Source: Eutrigla gurnardus (Eukaryota; Chordata; Actinopteri; Perciformes; Triglidae). From it: a stretch of 64,000 bases of DNA. The position numbers and the translations under genes are program-made. The notes below the pieces were generated by a model. It searched no databases, had not been told where the DNA came from, and saw only the letters and a program-made list of their open reading frames with translations. The stretch spans positions 6,426,151 to 6,490,150 of the forward strand of contig OY741275.1 of NCBI GenBank assembly GCA_963514095.1. The letters are read 5' to 3'. Positions 12,405-22,472 of the stretch are shown here, in pieces; position 1 is the first letter of the stretch, and the number at the start of each line of letters is the position of its first letter.

Positions 12405-13049
12405 TAGTGATGTGACTTCCGAAACGGGCGTGTTGGCGCTTCTCTGAAGTCCCGGATCGAAACGTTTCGAAACGTGCCGAAAAGCGGTTCTGAAACGCCC
12501 ATGTCACGTGACTGTAGTTCAGTGATTGAAGGAACGCCTCTATGTTCCGAAACGGCTATTCCAAGACGGGCAGATCCTTCGAAATACTGGCAAGAGCGAC
12601 GTGCTGTCTTCCATAATTTGTACCAACTGACCAACTGAAATTTTTAAGTGTCCCTGCAACAAGTGTACCCTGTGAAAGGATTTTTTCAAAAGCAGGGGAA
12701 GTGTTATCCAAAAAAAGAAACAGACTCAGCTCAAAAAGAGCTGAACAAATATTATTTTTGAATAAAAATCTTTGATTATTGTATTGCATATATATAACAA
12801 TGTGTAATTTGTTTATTTTTAATAATGTTTCTTTAATTCAACCTGTATTCTACTTAAATTAAGGAAACCTAAGACCGGCTCATTTCATAGTGGCACATAA
12901 TTAGGAGTTTTCTATGGCCAGAGCATGTAGTTCACAGAAGTGGCCACTAGATGCCACTGTAGAGTCAGGTTTCATATTCGTTTCAAGGCTTCAACACATA
13001 CTGAAACATCGCTTCGAACTGTTTCGAAGCTTCCCTTTACCCATCAATA
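12405..13049 (+). mobile_element. Short hAT element with perfect 8-bp target duplication
   Basis: The ends are TAGTGATGTG and CCCATCAATA, imperfect inverted repeats (8 of 10). CCTCATGC stands on both sides (12397-12404 and 13050-13057), the 8-bp duplication typical of hAT transposons. Palindromic GAAACGTTTCG-type words near both ends could be transposase binding sites. Only the last part of a transposase remains. Confidence 0.82.
12620..12775 (+). pseudogene. hAT transposase C-terminal dimerisation domain fragment
   Basis: The frame reads about 51 residues to a TGA at 12773-12775. It includes SVPATSVPCERIFSKAGEVL, the hallmark of the hAT-family C-terminal dimerisation region, followed by a basic LSSKRAEQILFLNKNL end. 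The zinc finger and the DDE catalytic regions are absent from this 645-bp element. It is a deletion derivative and cannot move by itself. Its own stop codon is kept. Confidence 0.8.
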
Positions 13050-13487
13050 CCTCATGCACTGACTGTGGCCCATCCCTCCAATCAAGTCTATTGACTACAG
13101 CTGAGCTGGCTGAAACTAGCTGATTGCTCACTTAGCATAGACAGCTTCACAAGAATGTAAACAACAAGCTATCAACACAAGACTAAATGTTACGACTAGC
13201 TTTACTCACAGAATGCCTAAACCCAAATCTACAATTAGTTTCTGACTTACCAACAAGAGACAAAGCAGCTTCCTTCCTTTCTCCAGACAAAACTCTTCTG
13301 CATTTTGCCAATGCGCTATCAAACGGGCTGTTGGTGGAGAAACCGTGACGACTCTGTGCACACTGTGTGCAATGCACGGCATGTGCTCAAAGGAGCTGCC
13401 TGGCCGCTGCAGTCATATTGCGTGCACAATCCGTTGTCAGTGAGACAACTTTGTGTTCGATGTCGCACTCTCCAGCTACTTTCATTA

Positions 13488-14049
13488 AAGGAGTCATCAC
13501 CTGGTTTTATACGTATCCAGCCCCCCTTGGATCGCTTTGGATCAATTCGTAAAACTTATTAGAAAAAAAAAAAAAATTTTAATCAAACATTGAGCTTGTT
13601 CTGACCCTTTTTCGTACCGCGATTTTATCACGCGAGATTACGCGCGAGGTTTTGACTGGTCCGGATGTGCATTGTATAATATGTAATGAGGCGCGCGTTG
13701 ATTCGCCGCAGGAAGGACAGAGCCGGGGGGGCTTGCCTGCATGCAGACTCCAAAACATAATGGCGGCGCTTCGGCGATTTCAGGTAGCGGACGGGGGGGG
13801 GTTGGGTGGTGAAAGAGGGGTGGGCTTATGCAAGTAGCCGCCACGGTGACGTCACCGAAGGCGCAGAATCAAAATCTCGTGCTTTAGGAATGCACACCCT
13901 TGTGTGCTATTCCTGTTCGGAAAAAGAGCAGAAGCGAAAAAACGGCGCCACTTTCAAACTCCAGCCTTTCAGGCAAGTTTCAACTGAGGTCAAACACAGA
14001 TATGCATGTTTTAACAAGAGAAATTGCGATTTCCAGGTGATGACTCCTT
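13488..14049. mobile_element. TA-flanked MITE with 17-bp or longer inverted ends
   Basis: The element starts AAGGAGTCATCACCTGG and ends with the exact complement CCAGGTGATGACTCCTT. TA stands on both sides (13486-13487 and 14050-14051). The interior (562 bp) includes poly-A, CpG-rich and G-rich stretches and has no transposase. Confidence 0.8.
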
Positions 14050-14051
14050 TA

Positions 14052-14299
14052 AGTGCTCTGCAGCAGCGTTAGCGAAGTGCCTCTCTTCTGTCTTCATAAC
14101 AGTCAAAGCATATGACTGAAGTCTTATTAAGCGAACCATCTGGCAACTGTTTAAATGAAATCTTCCCCTTCAAAAACTTTTTACCATCCATTTTTTCGTT
14201 CGTTTTCGCTCGCCTTCACTCATACAGTAACATGCCTAGGCTACTAGCCGGCTCCCAAACAGTGTGGCTATTGTTTTGTTTCCAGTCTAGCTAGATCCG
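14052..14299. other. Outer-element sequence between two insertions; nothing recognised
   Basis: This spacer has no open frame of note. It probably belongs to the outer hAT-like remnant. Confidence 0.3.
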
Positions 14300-14717
14300 A
14301 GGGGTATTCCATCAAACTCTCTAAGTGCAAAGCCGGGCTAATTTCGATAAGCCTCGCTACCTTTAGCGAGAGTTGCGTTCCATCAACGTGACTTGAGGCA
14401 CTCTCCGCTAAGTAACCATGGGAATTTATCCGACCAAATTAGCCTGCTCCGGGGCAGGCTAACCATCAGGCTTACTTTAGCGGGGGTTTCAGAGAAGTCC
14501 GTCTGTCGGAAACAACTGTACCAGCAGAAGGTTCCGCCAAGCCTAGTCCTCGTGATTTCGTCACGTGAAAGACCAAACATTACCAAAATTACATATATGA
14601 AGTACAAACAGACTATATTTTCATCAAGCGTCTAAGAATACATGCTTGCAATTAAAAAAATATGAATAAATCGTTTATTTTGTTTAAGACCGACTGGCCA
14701 TATCATTATCTAAAACC

Positions 14718-14822
14718 CCCAGTTGGGTGAGTGGTGATGATCCTGCCACCGAATGTGGGCATCGAAGGTTCACATCCTGGCGAGAACATCTCATGTGTGG
14801 TTTTTTTTGTTGTTTTTTTTGC
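14718..14822 (+). other. tRNA-like segment with Pol III boxes (weak)
   Basis: TGGGTGAGTGG resembles a tRNA A box. About 31 bases on, GGTTCACATCC resembles a B box, and runs of eight T follow as a Pol III terminator would. The implied T-stem has two mispaired positions, so a functional tRNA is unlikely. A tRNA-derived or Pol III promoter remnant inside the MITE is a possible reading. Confidence 0.3.
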
Positions 14823-15179
14823 CTGTATAATTGTCTTTAGATCAGAGAATTAGACCAACATTTTACCTTAACTATGATAAATATGTCACACAATTTCCCC
14901 AGACCCAAATATAACTTGCAAAAACATGATAGGCATGAAGATGTTATTATTAATAGCATGTTATAGATCCCAATGACAAAGGCATTGCTGCATGCAATTT
15001 CCAGCCACATAAATTCCTTTCAGGTGAGTTCATTAATAGGTTCATTGAATGTGTTCATTGTATTGTTGAGATAAATGAGTTGGTCAATGAATTTACTAGG
15101 CCTATCTAAAAAAAAAAGAGAGAAAGAGAGAGAGACAGAGTTCCGGCCAAAGAAAGAAGTTTCACAAACTTCCATAGTC

Positions 15180-15245
15180 AGGAATTGGACCCTGGCCGTC
15201 CGGGTGCAAAGCCGGCGCGTTACCTCTACACTATCCTCACGTTGG
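15180..15245 (-). other. Second tRNA-like segment, opposite strand (weak)
   Basis: On the minus strand TAGTGTAGAGGTAACGCG is A-box-like. It is followed by a CCGG-stemmed loop containing TTTGCA, then GGTCCAATTCC, which is B-box-like. Stem pairing is imperfect. With the segment at 14.7 kb it forms a convergent pair inside one MITE. Confidence 0.35.
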
Positions 15246-15811
15246 AGAATTCGTAGTCAGTGTTATATTAGAACATGCTATTCTTAACGGTACTTCCGTA
15301 TTTAATCGCTCGGCATTCTTGCCCAAGCAGCCTCGCGATTTTTATTTATCACTACAGTATTCCCTTTATTGGTTATGATGGGTTTGTACTCCTCGTACAG
15401 TTCCATCAATATTTTTTGCTCTGGTCTTTTCTGCCATTTTCTCGATGATTCGACATTCACGATTCTGGGCTGGCTTCATATCCCGTGAACGCACGTAACA
15501 CAAGACAACTTTAACCTGGCTTGAATTAGCCTCAACAAGGCGCGGCTGAAATGCGTTAATGGAATGGGTTTAGCCGCAAGTGGAAGTTGGCGTTAGTTCT
15601 AACCAGGCTTAACCAGGTAAGCGCCGCTTTAATTAGCGAGTTTGGTGGAATACCCCTCCGGTGTGGTGTTGTAGTCACTAGTTGTTGTAATAGCATGTGA
15701 AAAAAACTACAGTTTGTGAGGCCAAAAAGAATGTTAATCTCGCGCAAAAAAAATGACACCGTTAAAATGGGTTGGCGTTAACGCCGTTAACGCGTTTAAC
15801 TGACTAAACTA

Positions 15812-16030
15812 AGAGGCCGTCCACACGTACCAAAATAAACGTTTTTTTTTCTCGTTTTTTTCCTTGGCATCGTTTCAAGAAAATCTGCGTCCAGACGAAT
15901 CCACTGAAAACGACTCAGCGCAATGTAGTACATATTCCAGGCCCATATGTGGTGCTGTTACTGCTACAAAAATACATTAAAACAGAGAAGAAGAGACGGA
16001 GCATGGGGAAGTAAACACATTGCTTGACCG
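15812..16030. repeat. Diverged DNA-transposon end fragment
   Basis: GAGGCCGTCCACACGTACC opens a stretch with CGTTTTTTTT, ATCGTTTCAAG and GAAAACGACTCAG words, like ends of fish hAT-type MITEs. The other end is not visible. The lone LTR lies directly downstream. Confidence 0.3.
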
Positions 16031-17810
16031 TGTTGGGGACCTAACCGTTAGGACTACACAATGCGGCCTACAAAAGCCTACACATGCGGCCAGGACAAAG
16101 GAACAAAGGAGATAAAAACTACAACCACCATTTTAGTGTCACCTTGCACCTGGGTGCGAGGTGCGACGTCACACAACTGGTGCCCTATTGGCTGACAATC
16201 TTCAGGGAACCCCGGGGTGTCCCCTGGAGCAGCCTAAGCTATATAATCCGGCGCCGCCGGAAGAACTTCCTCTTTCCACCGTAACTCGCGTTACAATAGG
16301 AGGTGAACATTATGTCTGCAGCGTTTTCCTTTGTCCTAGGCCGCAGTCTTTCCCCCAAACTCGCTGGACGAGCAAGCGACTGTTTTACCCCTCTTTTCCT
16401 CTACTCGTTTTATTTTTCTTTTGTTTATCATTTTGGATCCTGAGTAGACCACCGCGACAGCGCGACTCTCCTGTTCCCCGCGGTAAGAAGAAAAACTTTC
16501 TTCGTCCCAGCTGCCAGCAGAACGGATAACTCGACCCGTCTTTGTCTGAAATCAGCTGACTAAATCGCCGAGCCCCGCGATTGTTCATCGTTCCCTGCAG
16601 AAGGAAGAATTACTAATGGTTTTCTTCAACCAATTGGATCCGGCGCTGAACGAGCGCCCACAAACTACCGTCCGTTGCCGGCGTCAAGGAACGCCATCAC
16701 CGCACGGGACGGAACCCTCACATCGATGCATCTCACAACAACAAAAGTAAGAGGCTATTTGTCTGGGCAGAAGCAGAGATTCGATAGTGTAGGACATGCT
16801 TGTAATTCTTGTTAATGTGTTTTAAGTTCTGATCGCGGACCGCCGAGTCCGTTTGTTCATGTGCTGCTGTATTTGAATGCTGATCGTGATCGCCGCTGGG
16901 TTGATTTCTGTAACAGTGTTTTCGACTAACCTCCGCCATATTCGCGAGCTCAGAAAGCCTCTACTATCAGCTAAAAGACCGGTCTCGCGGAATAAACGCC
17001 AGTTCATTCACGCGCGCCCGTGTGATAGCGGCACGCCTTCTGAGCCTCAGAATATCGCTCGCGCATTCTCTCTCTCTTTGTTTGTGTGCCGCTAACCAAC
17101 ACACACACACACACACACACACCGCACACACGTGTCCTACGCCAGCTGTTCCCGCCGGACGCTAAGGACATAGCTCCACCTCTCGCTCTCTCTCTCTCTC
17201 TCGCTACCCCATCGGACGTCAGTGGCTCCGCCTCCGAACGCTGTGAGGAATAGCTCCATCTGGTGGCCGCACATAGCCATCTCTCCCTCTCGCTCTCTCG
17301 CTCTCTCTCTCTCTCTCGACACACACGCACGCACGCACGCACACACACACACACTCCACGTGTGTCTCTTCCTTTGTTAGCTTAGCTTTGTGTGTTAGGT
17401 AGTTAGGTAATAAGGCTTTGTTAATTGCAGTGTTATTGATTGTGATCATTATTACTGATTTTAATAAATCTTATTATATTATAACTAGCGGTCTCTTGTG
17501 CTTGTTGTGTATATGTCACTGGATAACAGCAGGTTGTGAAGGCTAGTGCTTGAATTTCACGCCTTTTTAATTGTTCGATTGTTTTATACTTCTATGCCAA
17601 TGATCACGATGATTGGCATGTGAGTATAAAACCTTTATATTGAGACTGAATACAGTTTTAGGTTATCTTTTCCCTGATCCCAGGGTGGTGCCCCGTTTAT
17701 TCATGATTATATCATGATAATATATTAAATATAATTATTAAACCGATAATCATATTGATATTAATAATTAACTGTTGATAACCAAATCTGCTCCTGCTAC
17801 AACCCCAACA
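16031..17810 (+). mobile_element. Full-length LTR without an attached element (solo LTR)
   Basis: It begins TGTTGGGGAC and ends ACCCCAACA, with short inverted ends TGTTGGGG/CCCCAACA. Its sequence matches the 3' LTR at 29828-31527 along its length, near-identically from about 17400 to 17680. A TATA-like box lies at 16240-16247 and AATAAA at 17463-17468. CA- and CT-rich microsatellites fill 17098-17354. The bases after its 3' end (TAGTGCTGTT) are not a tRNA primer-binding site, so it is not a 5' LTR in place. The flanks (GACCG and TAGTG) do not match, so the expected target duplication is missing. Confidence 0.85.
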
Positions 17811-18059
17811 TAGTGCTGTTTCTGATTTATATCTTCCACTTTACCATTTATTCCACATTCTTTATTTACTTTTAGGGTATATATCACTGTTCTTTCAATA
17901 TATTATTCTATATAATAGCCCACTTTTTACTGCCCTTTGCACTTCTGGTTGGATGCTAAACCACATTACGTTGCATCAGTCTGTGTACTCTCTGCAATGA
18001 CAATAAAGCTGAATCTAATTTCACTTGCTGTTGGTGTTTAAGTGAATGTTTCAACAATA
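17811..18059 (+). repeat. LINE 3'-tail-like fragment
   Basis: GCAATGACAATAAAGCTGAA near 17994-18015, followed by TCTAATTT, resembles the 3' tail of an abundant fish LINE. No coding sequence accompanies it. Confidence 0.35.
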
Positions 18060-18390
18060 GTTATAACTAGGCCTGTTCGATTAATGCGATTATGTAGTTA
18101 GGACGATGTTAAAAACGTGAAACTCATAAAATCTATTTTTTTTTGTGTCTGGGCTGCGCTGGGTTGCCGTAGCAAATTCCTCCTCTGTCCTCCCATTGGG
18201 CTCTTCACATTGTAAACAAACATGTCGGCGTTGGATTTAGTTGCCAAAAAGAAGAGCAAGTCCGTTGTTTGGCAGTGGTTCGGGTTCGACGTGTCAGATG
18301 AAGAGCAAAGTAGTCCGCGTTGTAACCTCTGTTTCAAGTCAGTGGCAGTTAAAAGCAGCACGACTAATTTATTTCAACACCTCCAAAAAA

Positions 18391-18410
18391 GGGTTAGGGT
18401 TAGGGTTAGG
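18391..18410 (+). repeat. Telomere-type TTAGGG repeat inside a transposase frame
   Basis: GGGTTA is repeated just over three times. It encodes RVRVRVR at the place where a BED finger normally has its last zinc-binding histidine, and it keeps the frame open. Confidence 0.85.
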
Positions 18411-18958
18411 CCGTCGGAATGGCAGCAGTGTGTTGCAGAACGGACCGCACAAGGGAACACGAATCCGGCTACACCACCATCTAGGGAGACCAGGGACAGT
18501 TGTAACAGGGGACGGTTGTAACACCTTGAATTCCTCCAATCAGAAACAAGCTAGAGTGATGACACTCACTGTGCTCAAGCTCAGTTCGTTTCCCTCCAGT
18601 CTTGCTAGCAAAGGAGCCACATTTGGAACTTCCTGACGGAGTTATCCACGAAAGATCGTTTTTGAGGTAAAAAAATTACTTTTCTTTCCGATGTACTTTT
18701 TTGGATACTGTTATAAGATCAAATGTCTATGAATTCAAACAAGTATTATTAGAATCACTGTGTTGTAAGCTAAAAATAGAAATGGCTAACAAGTGTCAAA
18801 GTAGCAATCAAGCTAGCTCACATGAGGTGAAAAAATGCTTGGTCATACTTGGACGGTTGTAACGCCCCGTTACAACCGTCCCAGGATCACCAACCAAGTT
18901 TATTTTATATTTTAAAAACAAGCTAAGGTTAGGGATAGAGTTGCAGATATTGGTATTA

Positions 18959-19126
18959 AAGGGAAACTATGCAGTTTTGGCAATTTATTTGATGTTTTCT
19001 CGCTAGCCCAAAGTTGCATGGCTGTTTATTCCGCTCACAGACGCCAGGGGGAAGCGAGACGGCCACCATTCACCATTCAAGTTAAGATAAATTAACCAAA
19101 AAAAACTGCATAGTGTAGCCTACCTT
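18959..19126. mobile_element. 168-bp TA-flanked MITE inside the pogo element
   Basis: The ends are AAGGGAAACTATGCAGTTTT and, on the right, AAAACTGCATAGTGTAGCC then TACCTT, an imperfect inverted repeat. TA stands at 18957-18958 and 19127-19128. It lies in the 5' leader of the pogo transposase, a third level of nesting. Confidence 0.72.
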
Positions 19127-19214
19127 TAATGTGCAATGTAATATGTGCACTGTGCATGCAAATTAAATGTAAAATGTCATCAAATCACATTTTGAGGTAA
19201 TAATCTTTTTTTAT

Positions 19215-21229
19215 ATGAAGATAGTGATGCCAAACATCAGAGAGAGGAAGACAGACAGGGGAGTCCCATTTCCTGTGCTGGAAAGGGCTTCTGATGAAAT
19301 CAGACAGGGAAAGTCGGTCAGAGGAGTGGCCAAATCATATGGCATTTGCCACGTGACCCTGCACCGATTTCACAAAAAGAGGAGCCAGGGATCAAAGGCA
19401 CCTCCCAGAGTTAGCTACTGGACCCCTAAAAGGGTTTTCTCAGTAGAGCAGGAGCTCCTCCTTAGAGACTACCTGGTGCAGGCAGCCGATTTATATTATG
19501 GGTTGAGCCCAAAGGAGGTAGGCTAGATATGTATTAAGCTAGAGCAGGCTATGCTATGTACATTTGTTGTGTATTAAACTAACAATTTATATAATTTAGG
19601 TCCGGAAGTTTGCCTATGATTTGGCAAAGGTCTACAATTGCCGGTACCTCGAAACCTGGGCAGAGAAGGGGATGGCTGGAGCCGACTGGTTCACAACCTT
19701 TTTGAAGAGGCACCCCACTCTCTCCATAAGAAGCCCTCAGGCTACAAGCCTCTCACGGGCTACAAGTTTCAATGTGACAAACATCAACAAGTTTTTTGAT
19801 AACTTGGTATCTGTCTTGGAAAAACACAGATTTGCTGCACAGGACATCTGGAACATGGATGAAACAGGTATGGTGGAAATGATCTATATCTCCCTCAGAA
19901 ATACCTTCCAGAGGCTTACAGCCTTACAAAATAAAAGCATTACAGAATAAAAGCACTATATAAAATAATATTTTTCTATACAGGAATCACCACAGTGCAA
20001 AACCCTGGAAAAATTGTGGCCAGAAAGGGAATCAAACAAGTGGGTGCAGTCACCTCTGCAGAACGGGGGACACTTATTACACTTGCCTGTGCAGTGAATG
20101 CTTGGGGAATTCCATCCCACCAATGTTTGTCTTCCCCAGAAAAAAAATCCAGCCTTTCTTCACCAGCAGTGGCCCTCCTGGCTGTATTGGTACGGCAAAT
20201 GGGTCTGGGTGGATGCAAGGGGAGGACTTTTTGGTCTTCCTCAAACACTTCCAGACTCACACCAAGTCCTCACTGGAGTCCAAAGTGCTGCTGATCTTGG
20301 ACAACCATACCTCCCACCTTTCTGTGGAAGGGATTGATTTTTGCAGGAGCCATGGCATCGTCCTCCTCTCATTCCCCCCACACTGTTCCCATAAGCTGCA
20401 GCCCTTGGATCGCAGTGTATATGGGCCACTGAAGAGGCTCATATACAGCTGCTGTGACAGCTGGATGAAAGCTCATCTAGGAGCCACAATGACCATCTAT
20501 GATCTGCCAGGCATTGTGAAGAGTGCCCTTCCCCGTGCTGCATCACCGGCAAATATTCAGGCAGGGTTTGCATGCACTGGAATTTGGCCTTTAAATAGAA
20601 ATATTTTCAGTGACAGTGACTTTGCACCATCCCAAGTCACAGACCGCCCACTGCCAGCAGTGACACCAGAGGTTCCATCTTCCTCTAGGCCTACAACTCC
20701 TTCACCCAATGCGGCAACAGTGGCATCCTCCATGCCACTTAGAACACCATCCCCTGTCACACCATGTGTGGTGTCCGAGCCTGAGCCTGAGCCTGATCCA
20801 TCATCCTCTGCTATGGACACAACGTTTGCACCCGTGTCCATCCGTCCACACCCAAAAGCTGGCCCAAGAAAGCAGACAACAAAGGGCAGGAAAAGAAGGG
20901 AAACCGCTGTCCTGAGAGATACTCCAGTGGAAGAACAACTGGAGGCTGAGAAAAACAGGTCTGCAGCTAAAAGAAAAATTAATTTCGGCAACAAGAAAAA
21001 ATCCAAACCAAAGAAGCAGAAGATTCAGGACTCATCTGATGATGAAAATGAGGTTTGCATTGTGTGCTTGGAGAGCTTCTCCAGGCCAAGGGAGGTCTGG
21101 CTCCAGTGCTGGTCCTGTAAAGCCTGGGCACACAAGGACTGCACGGATGGAAGGGATTTTTACACGTGCCACAACTGTGACTCGGACTGGGCCTACCGAG
21201 CCCCCCACCTCCCCTCTCTCTGTTATTGA
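19215..21229 (+). pseudogene. Pogo-family transposase with C-terminal PHD finger, one frameshift
   Basis: Three exons join in phase: 19215-19517, 19600-19867 and 19984-21229, with GT-AG introns of 82 and 116 bp. An in-frame ATG at 19227 is an alternative start. The order of domains is a psq-type helix-turn-helix (KTDRGVPFPVLERASDEI, VRGVAKSYGICHVTLHRF), a CENP-B-like second helix-turn-helix region (TFLKRHPTLSIRS), and then the DDE nuclease. The nuclease acidic residues lie in WNMDETG, LILDNHTSH and HKLQPLDRSVYG, the last two 35 residues apart. A Ser/Pro-rich and basic linker follows, then a C4HC3 PHD-type zinc finger (CIVC, QCWSC, HKDC, YTCHNC). A one-base deletion near 20101 breaks the frame just before GNSIPPMFVFPR; otherwise it would be about 605 residues. 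It would cut and paste the element in the nucleus. Confidence 0.88.
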
Positions 21230-21261
21230 GAATGCTTATGTTTAAACTGTTTTGGTGTTAG

Positions 21262-21395
21262 GTGTTCTACCCATTAAATCATTTAAGAAAATGAATGAAA
21301 TGAAAATGAATGAAATGAAAATGTTCTACTAAATCATTTCCGAAAATGAATGAAATGAAAATGAATGAAATGAAAATGTTCTACCCATTAAATAA
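21262..21395 (+). repeat. Tandem duplication with AATGAATGAAATGAAA words
   Basis: Two copies of about 60 bp, each opening ATGTTCTAC or GTGTTCTAC and containing two GAATGAAATGAAAAT blocks, lie just after the transposase stop codon. Confidence 0.75.
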
Positions 21396-21980
21396 TTTTC
21401 TTGCATTATAATGTGACGGCTTCACCTCTTTTTTGTCATGTAGTAAGAAAAAAAGGTCATCATTACTTAAAAGCATGAAATTAATAGTCACAATAACATT
21501 ACTGATAAATAATATTTTCCATTTTGACTATATGATTGATTCATTATGTATATTTTAGACATGTTACAACCGTCCCTGACTTGTGTTACAACCGTCCCTG
21601 TACACTGGGACGGTTGTAACAGTGGACAGACTGTATTAAAATCAATTTTGCAACCTGTACATATTTCATAAAATCACTTAAATACATTATTTCAGCAGTT
21701 GACAGATTGAAGTTTATAATATAACAAATTGGTTATTCCAGTGTAAATGGTTTTTGATATATTGCTAAAAATTGCAAAAAGTGTTACAACTGTCCCTGGT
21801 CTCCCTACTCCAAAGCAAGTTACTCTGCCAGCTTCATTTTCACGTGGTGTACCATATGATGAGACTGAAAGAAGGTGGAAAAATATTACGGATGCAGTCG
21901 CGTTTCACATCGCAACAGACATGGTCCCGATATGCACCGTAGAAAAGGCTAGCTTCCAATATTTGCTTCATACGCTGGAC

Positions 21981-22332
21981 CATGGGCGTCGCTAGACACT
22001 TTTTACTGGGGCACATGCCCCAGTATTGATTTGCCGTTCCCCAGTAAAATCTCCCGTTCGAGTTTTAACGAGCTACTATATTTGGCAGTGGATTAATTTA
22101 TATTGATAATAACGGTAAAAGAATGGATTTTCTTTTTCATCCACAATCTCAAACCAACACAGTTTAACCCAAAATACAAGCTGAGGCGCGCACCTTGTGG
22201 TCCGGGTCCGGCGCACACATTACGTCCGTGAACGGCAGTGTGCATGTCGTAGCCGGTGCACCGCTCTTTTTTGTGATTTTAGTAATAGGGGGCCTGTGCC
22301 CCAGTAGAGCTTTATGTCTAGCAACGCCCCTG
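21981..22332. mobile_element. 352-bp hAT-like MITE with 8-bp target duplication
   Basis: The ends are CATGGGCGTCGCTAGAC and GTCTAGCAACGCCCCTG (two mismatches). CGCTGGAC is duplicated at 21973-21980 and 22333-22340. Inside are inverted words GGGGCACATGCCCCAGTA and GGCCTGTGCCCCAGTA. It interrupts the hAT frame at Leu-Asp of LDPRYK. No coding capacity. Confidence 0.85.
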
Positions 22333-22472
22333 CGCTGGACCCCCGCTACAAGCTACCAGGGCGAAAACCTTTTGGTGAAGTTGTCTTGCCCCGTCTGTAC
22401 AACACAACTCGTGCGAAAGTGACAAAGAAGCTGGAAGACGTACAGTTATTCCTCTGTACAGTGACCGACTGA

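Larger units (their letters stand above)
14300..15657. mobile_element. Harbinger/ISL2EU-like MITE
   Basis: The left end is AGGGGTATTCCATCAAACTC and the right end is GAGTTTGGTGGAATACCCCT, complementary with one mismatch. The terminal GGGGTATTCC resembles ends of vertebrate Harbinger/ISL2EU-type elements. CCG abuts both ends, so a 3-bp duplication is possible but ambiguous. Subterminal blocks on both sides are rich in short repeats such as CTTTAGCG and TTAGCC. No transposase frame is present. Confidence 0.68.
9908..15805. mobile_element. Outer hAT-like element remnant hosting several later insertions
   Basis: The left end reads TAGTGCTGTCAAACGATTAA. Repeated ATTAATCGCA-type words follow to about 9990. 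The right end, at about 15765-15800, has TTAACGCCGTTAACGCG and TTTAACTGAC, roughly the complementary end but diverged. Between them lie an L2 LINE, a 645-bp hAT, a TA-flanked MITE and a Harbinger-like MITE. The outer element is inferred from its two ends only; no target duplication was found. Confidence 0.35.
18494..21796. promoter_or_regulatory. Eight copies of a subterminal GTTACAACCGTCCC motif
   Basis: Copies or near copies lie at 18494 (within the left inverted repeat), about 18509, 18850, 18869 (inverted relative to its neighbour), 21563, 21585, 21606 (inverted) and 21783 (within the right inverted repeat). All are within about 400 bp of the left end or 250 bp of the right end. They are probably transposase-binding sites; they could also act on the element's promoter. 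Confidence 0.7.
18484..21805 (+). mobile_element. Pogo-type transposon encoding a PHD-finger transposase
   Basis: The ends are perfect 23-bp inverted repeats beginning GGGAGACCAGGGACAGTTGT and ending with its complement (18484-18506 and 21783-21805). TA stands on both sides (18482-18483 and 21806-21807), as expected for Tc1/mariner/pogo insertion. The element is 3322 bp, encodes a three-exon transposase, and carries extra copies of a terminal motif near both ends and a later 168-bp MITE. It sits inside the hAT element. The perfect terminal repeats suggest it is young compared with its host, although the gene now has a frameshift. Confidence 0.93.
18222..22472 (+). pseudogene. hAT (zf-BED) transposase remnant in three pieces
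   Basis: Piece 1 (18222 to about 18483) starts MSALDLVAKKKSKSVVWQWF and has a BED-type finger with CNLC and an H in LFQHLQ. Piece 2 (about 21808-21980) reads PKQVTLPASFSRGVPYDETE and then ITDAVAFHIATDMVPICTVE, a typical hAT middle region. Piece 3 (22341-22472) reads LDPRYKLPGRKPFGEVVL, then KVTKKLEDVQLF, and stops at TGA 22470-22472. The frame is continuous across both insertion sites once each insert and one duplication are removed, so the insertions came after the coding sequence was laid down. The DDE core and the C-terminal dimerisation domain are missing. A TTAGGG tract replaces the expected second half of the BED finger. Confidence 0.85.

Noticed and set aside
17004..17449. Cys/Val- and Arg/Glu-rich frames in the LTRs (also at 30792-31163)
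   Set aside because: Translations of CA and CT microsatellites.
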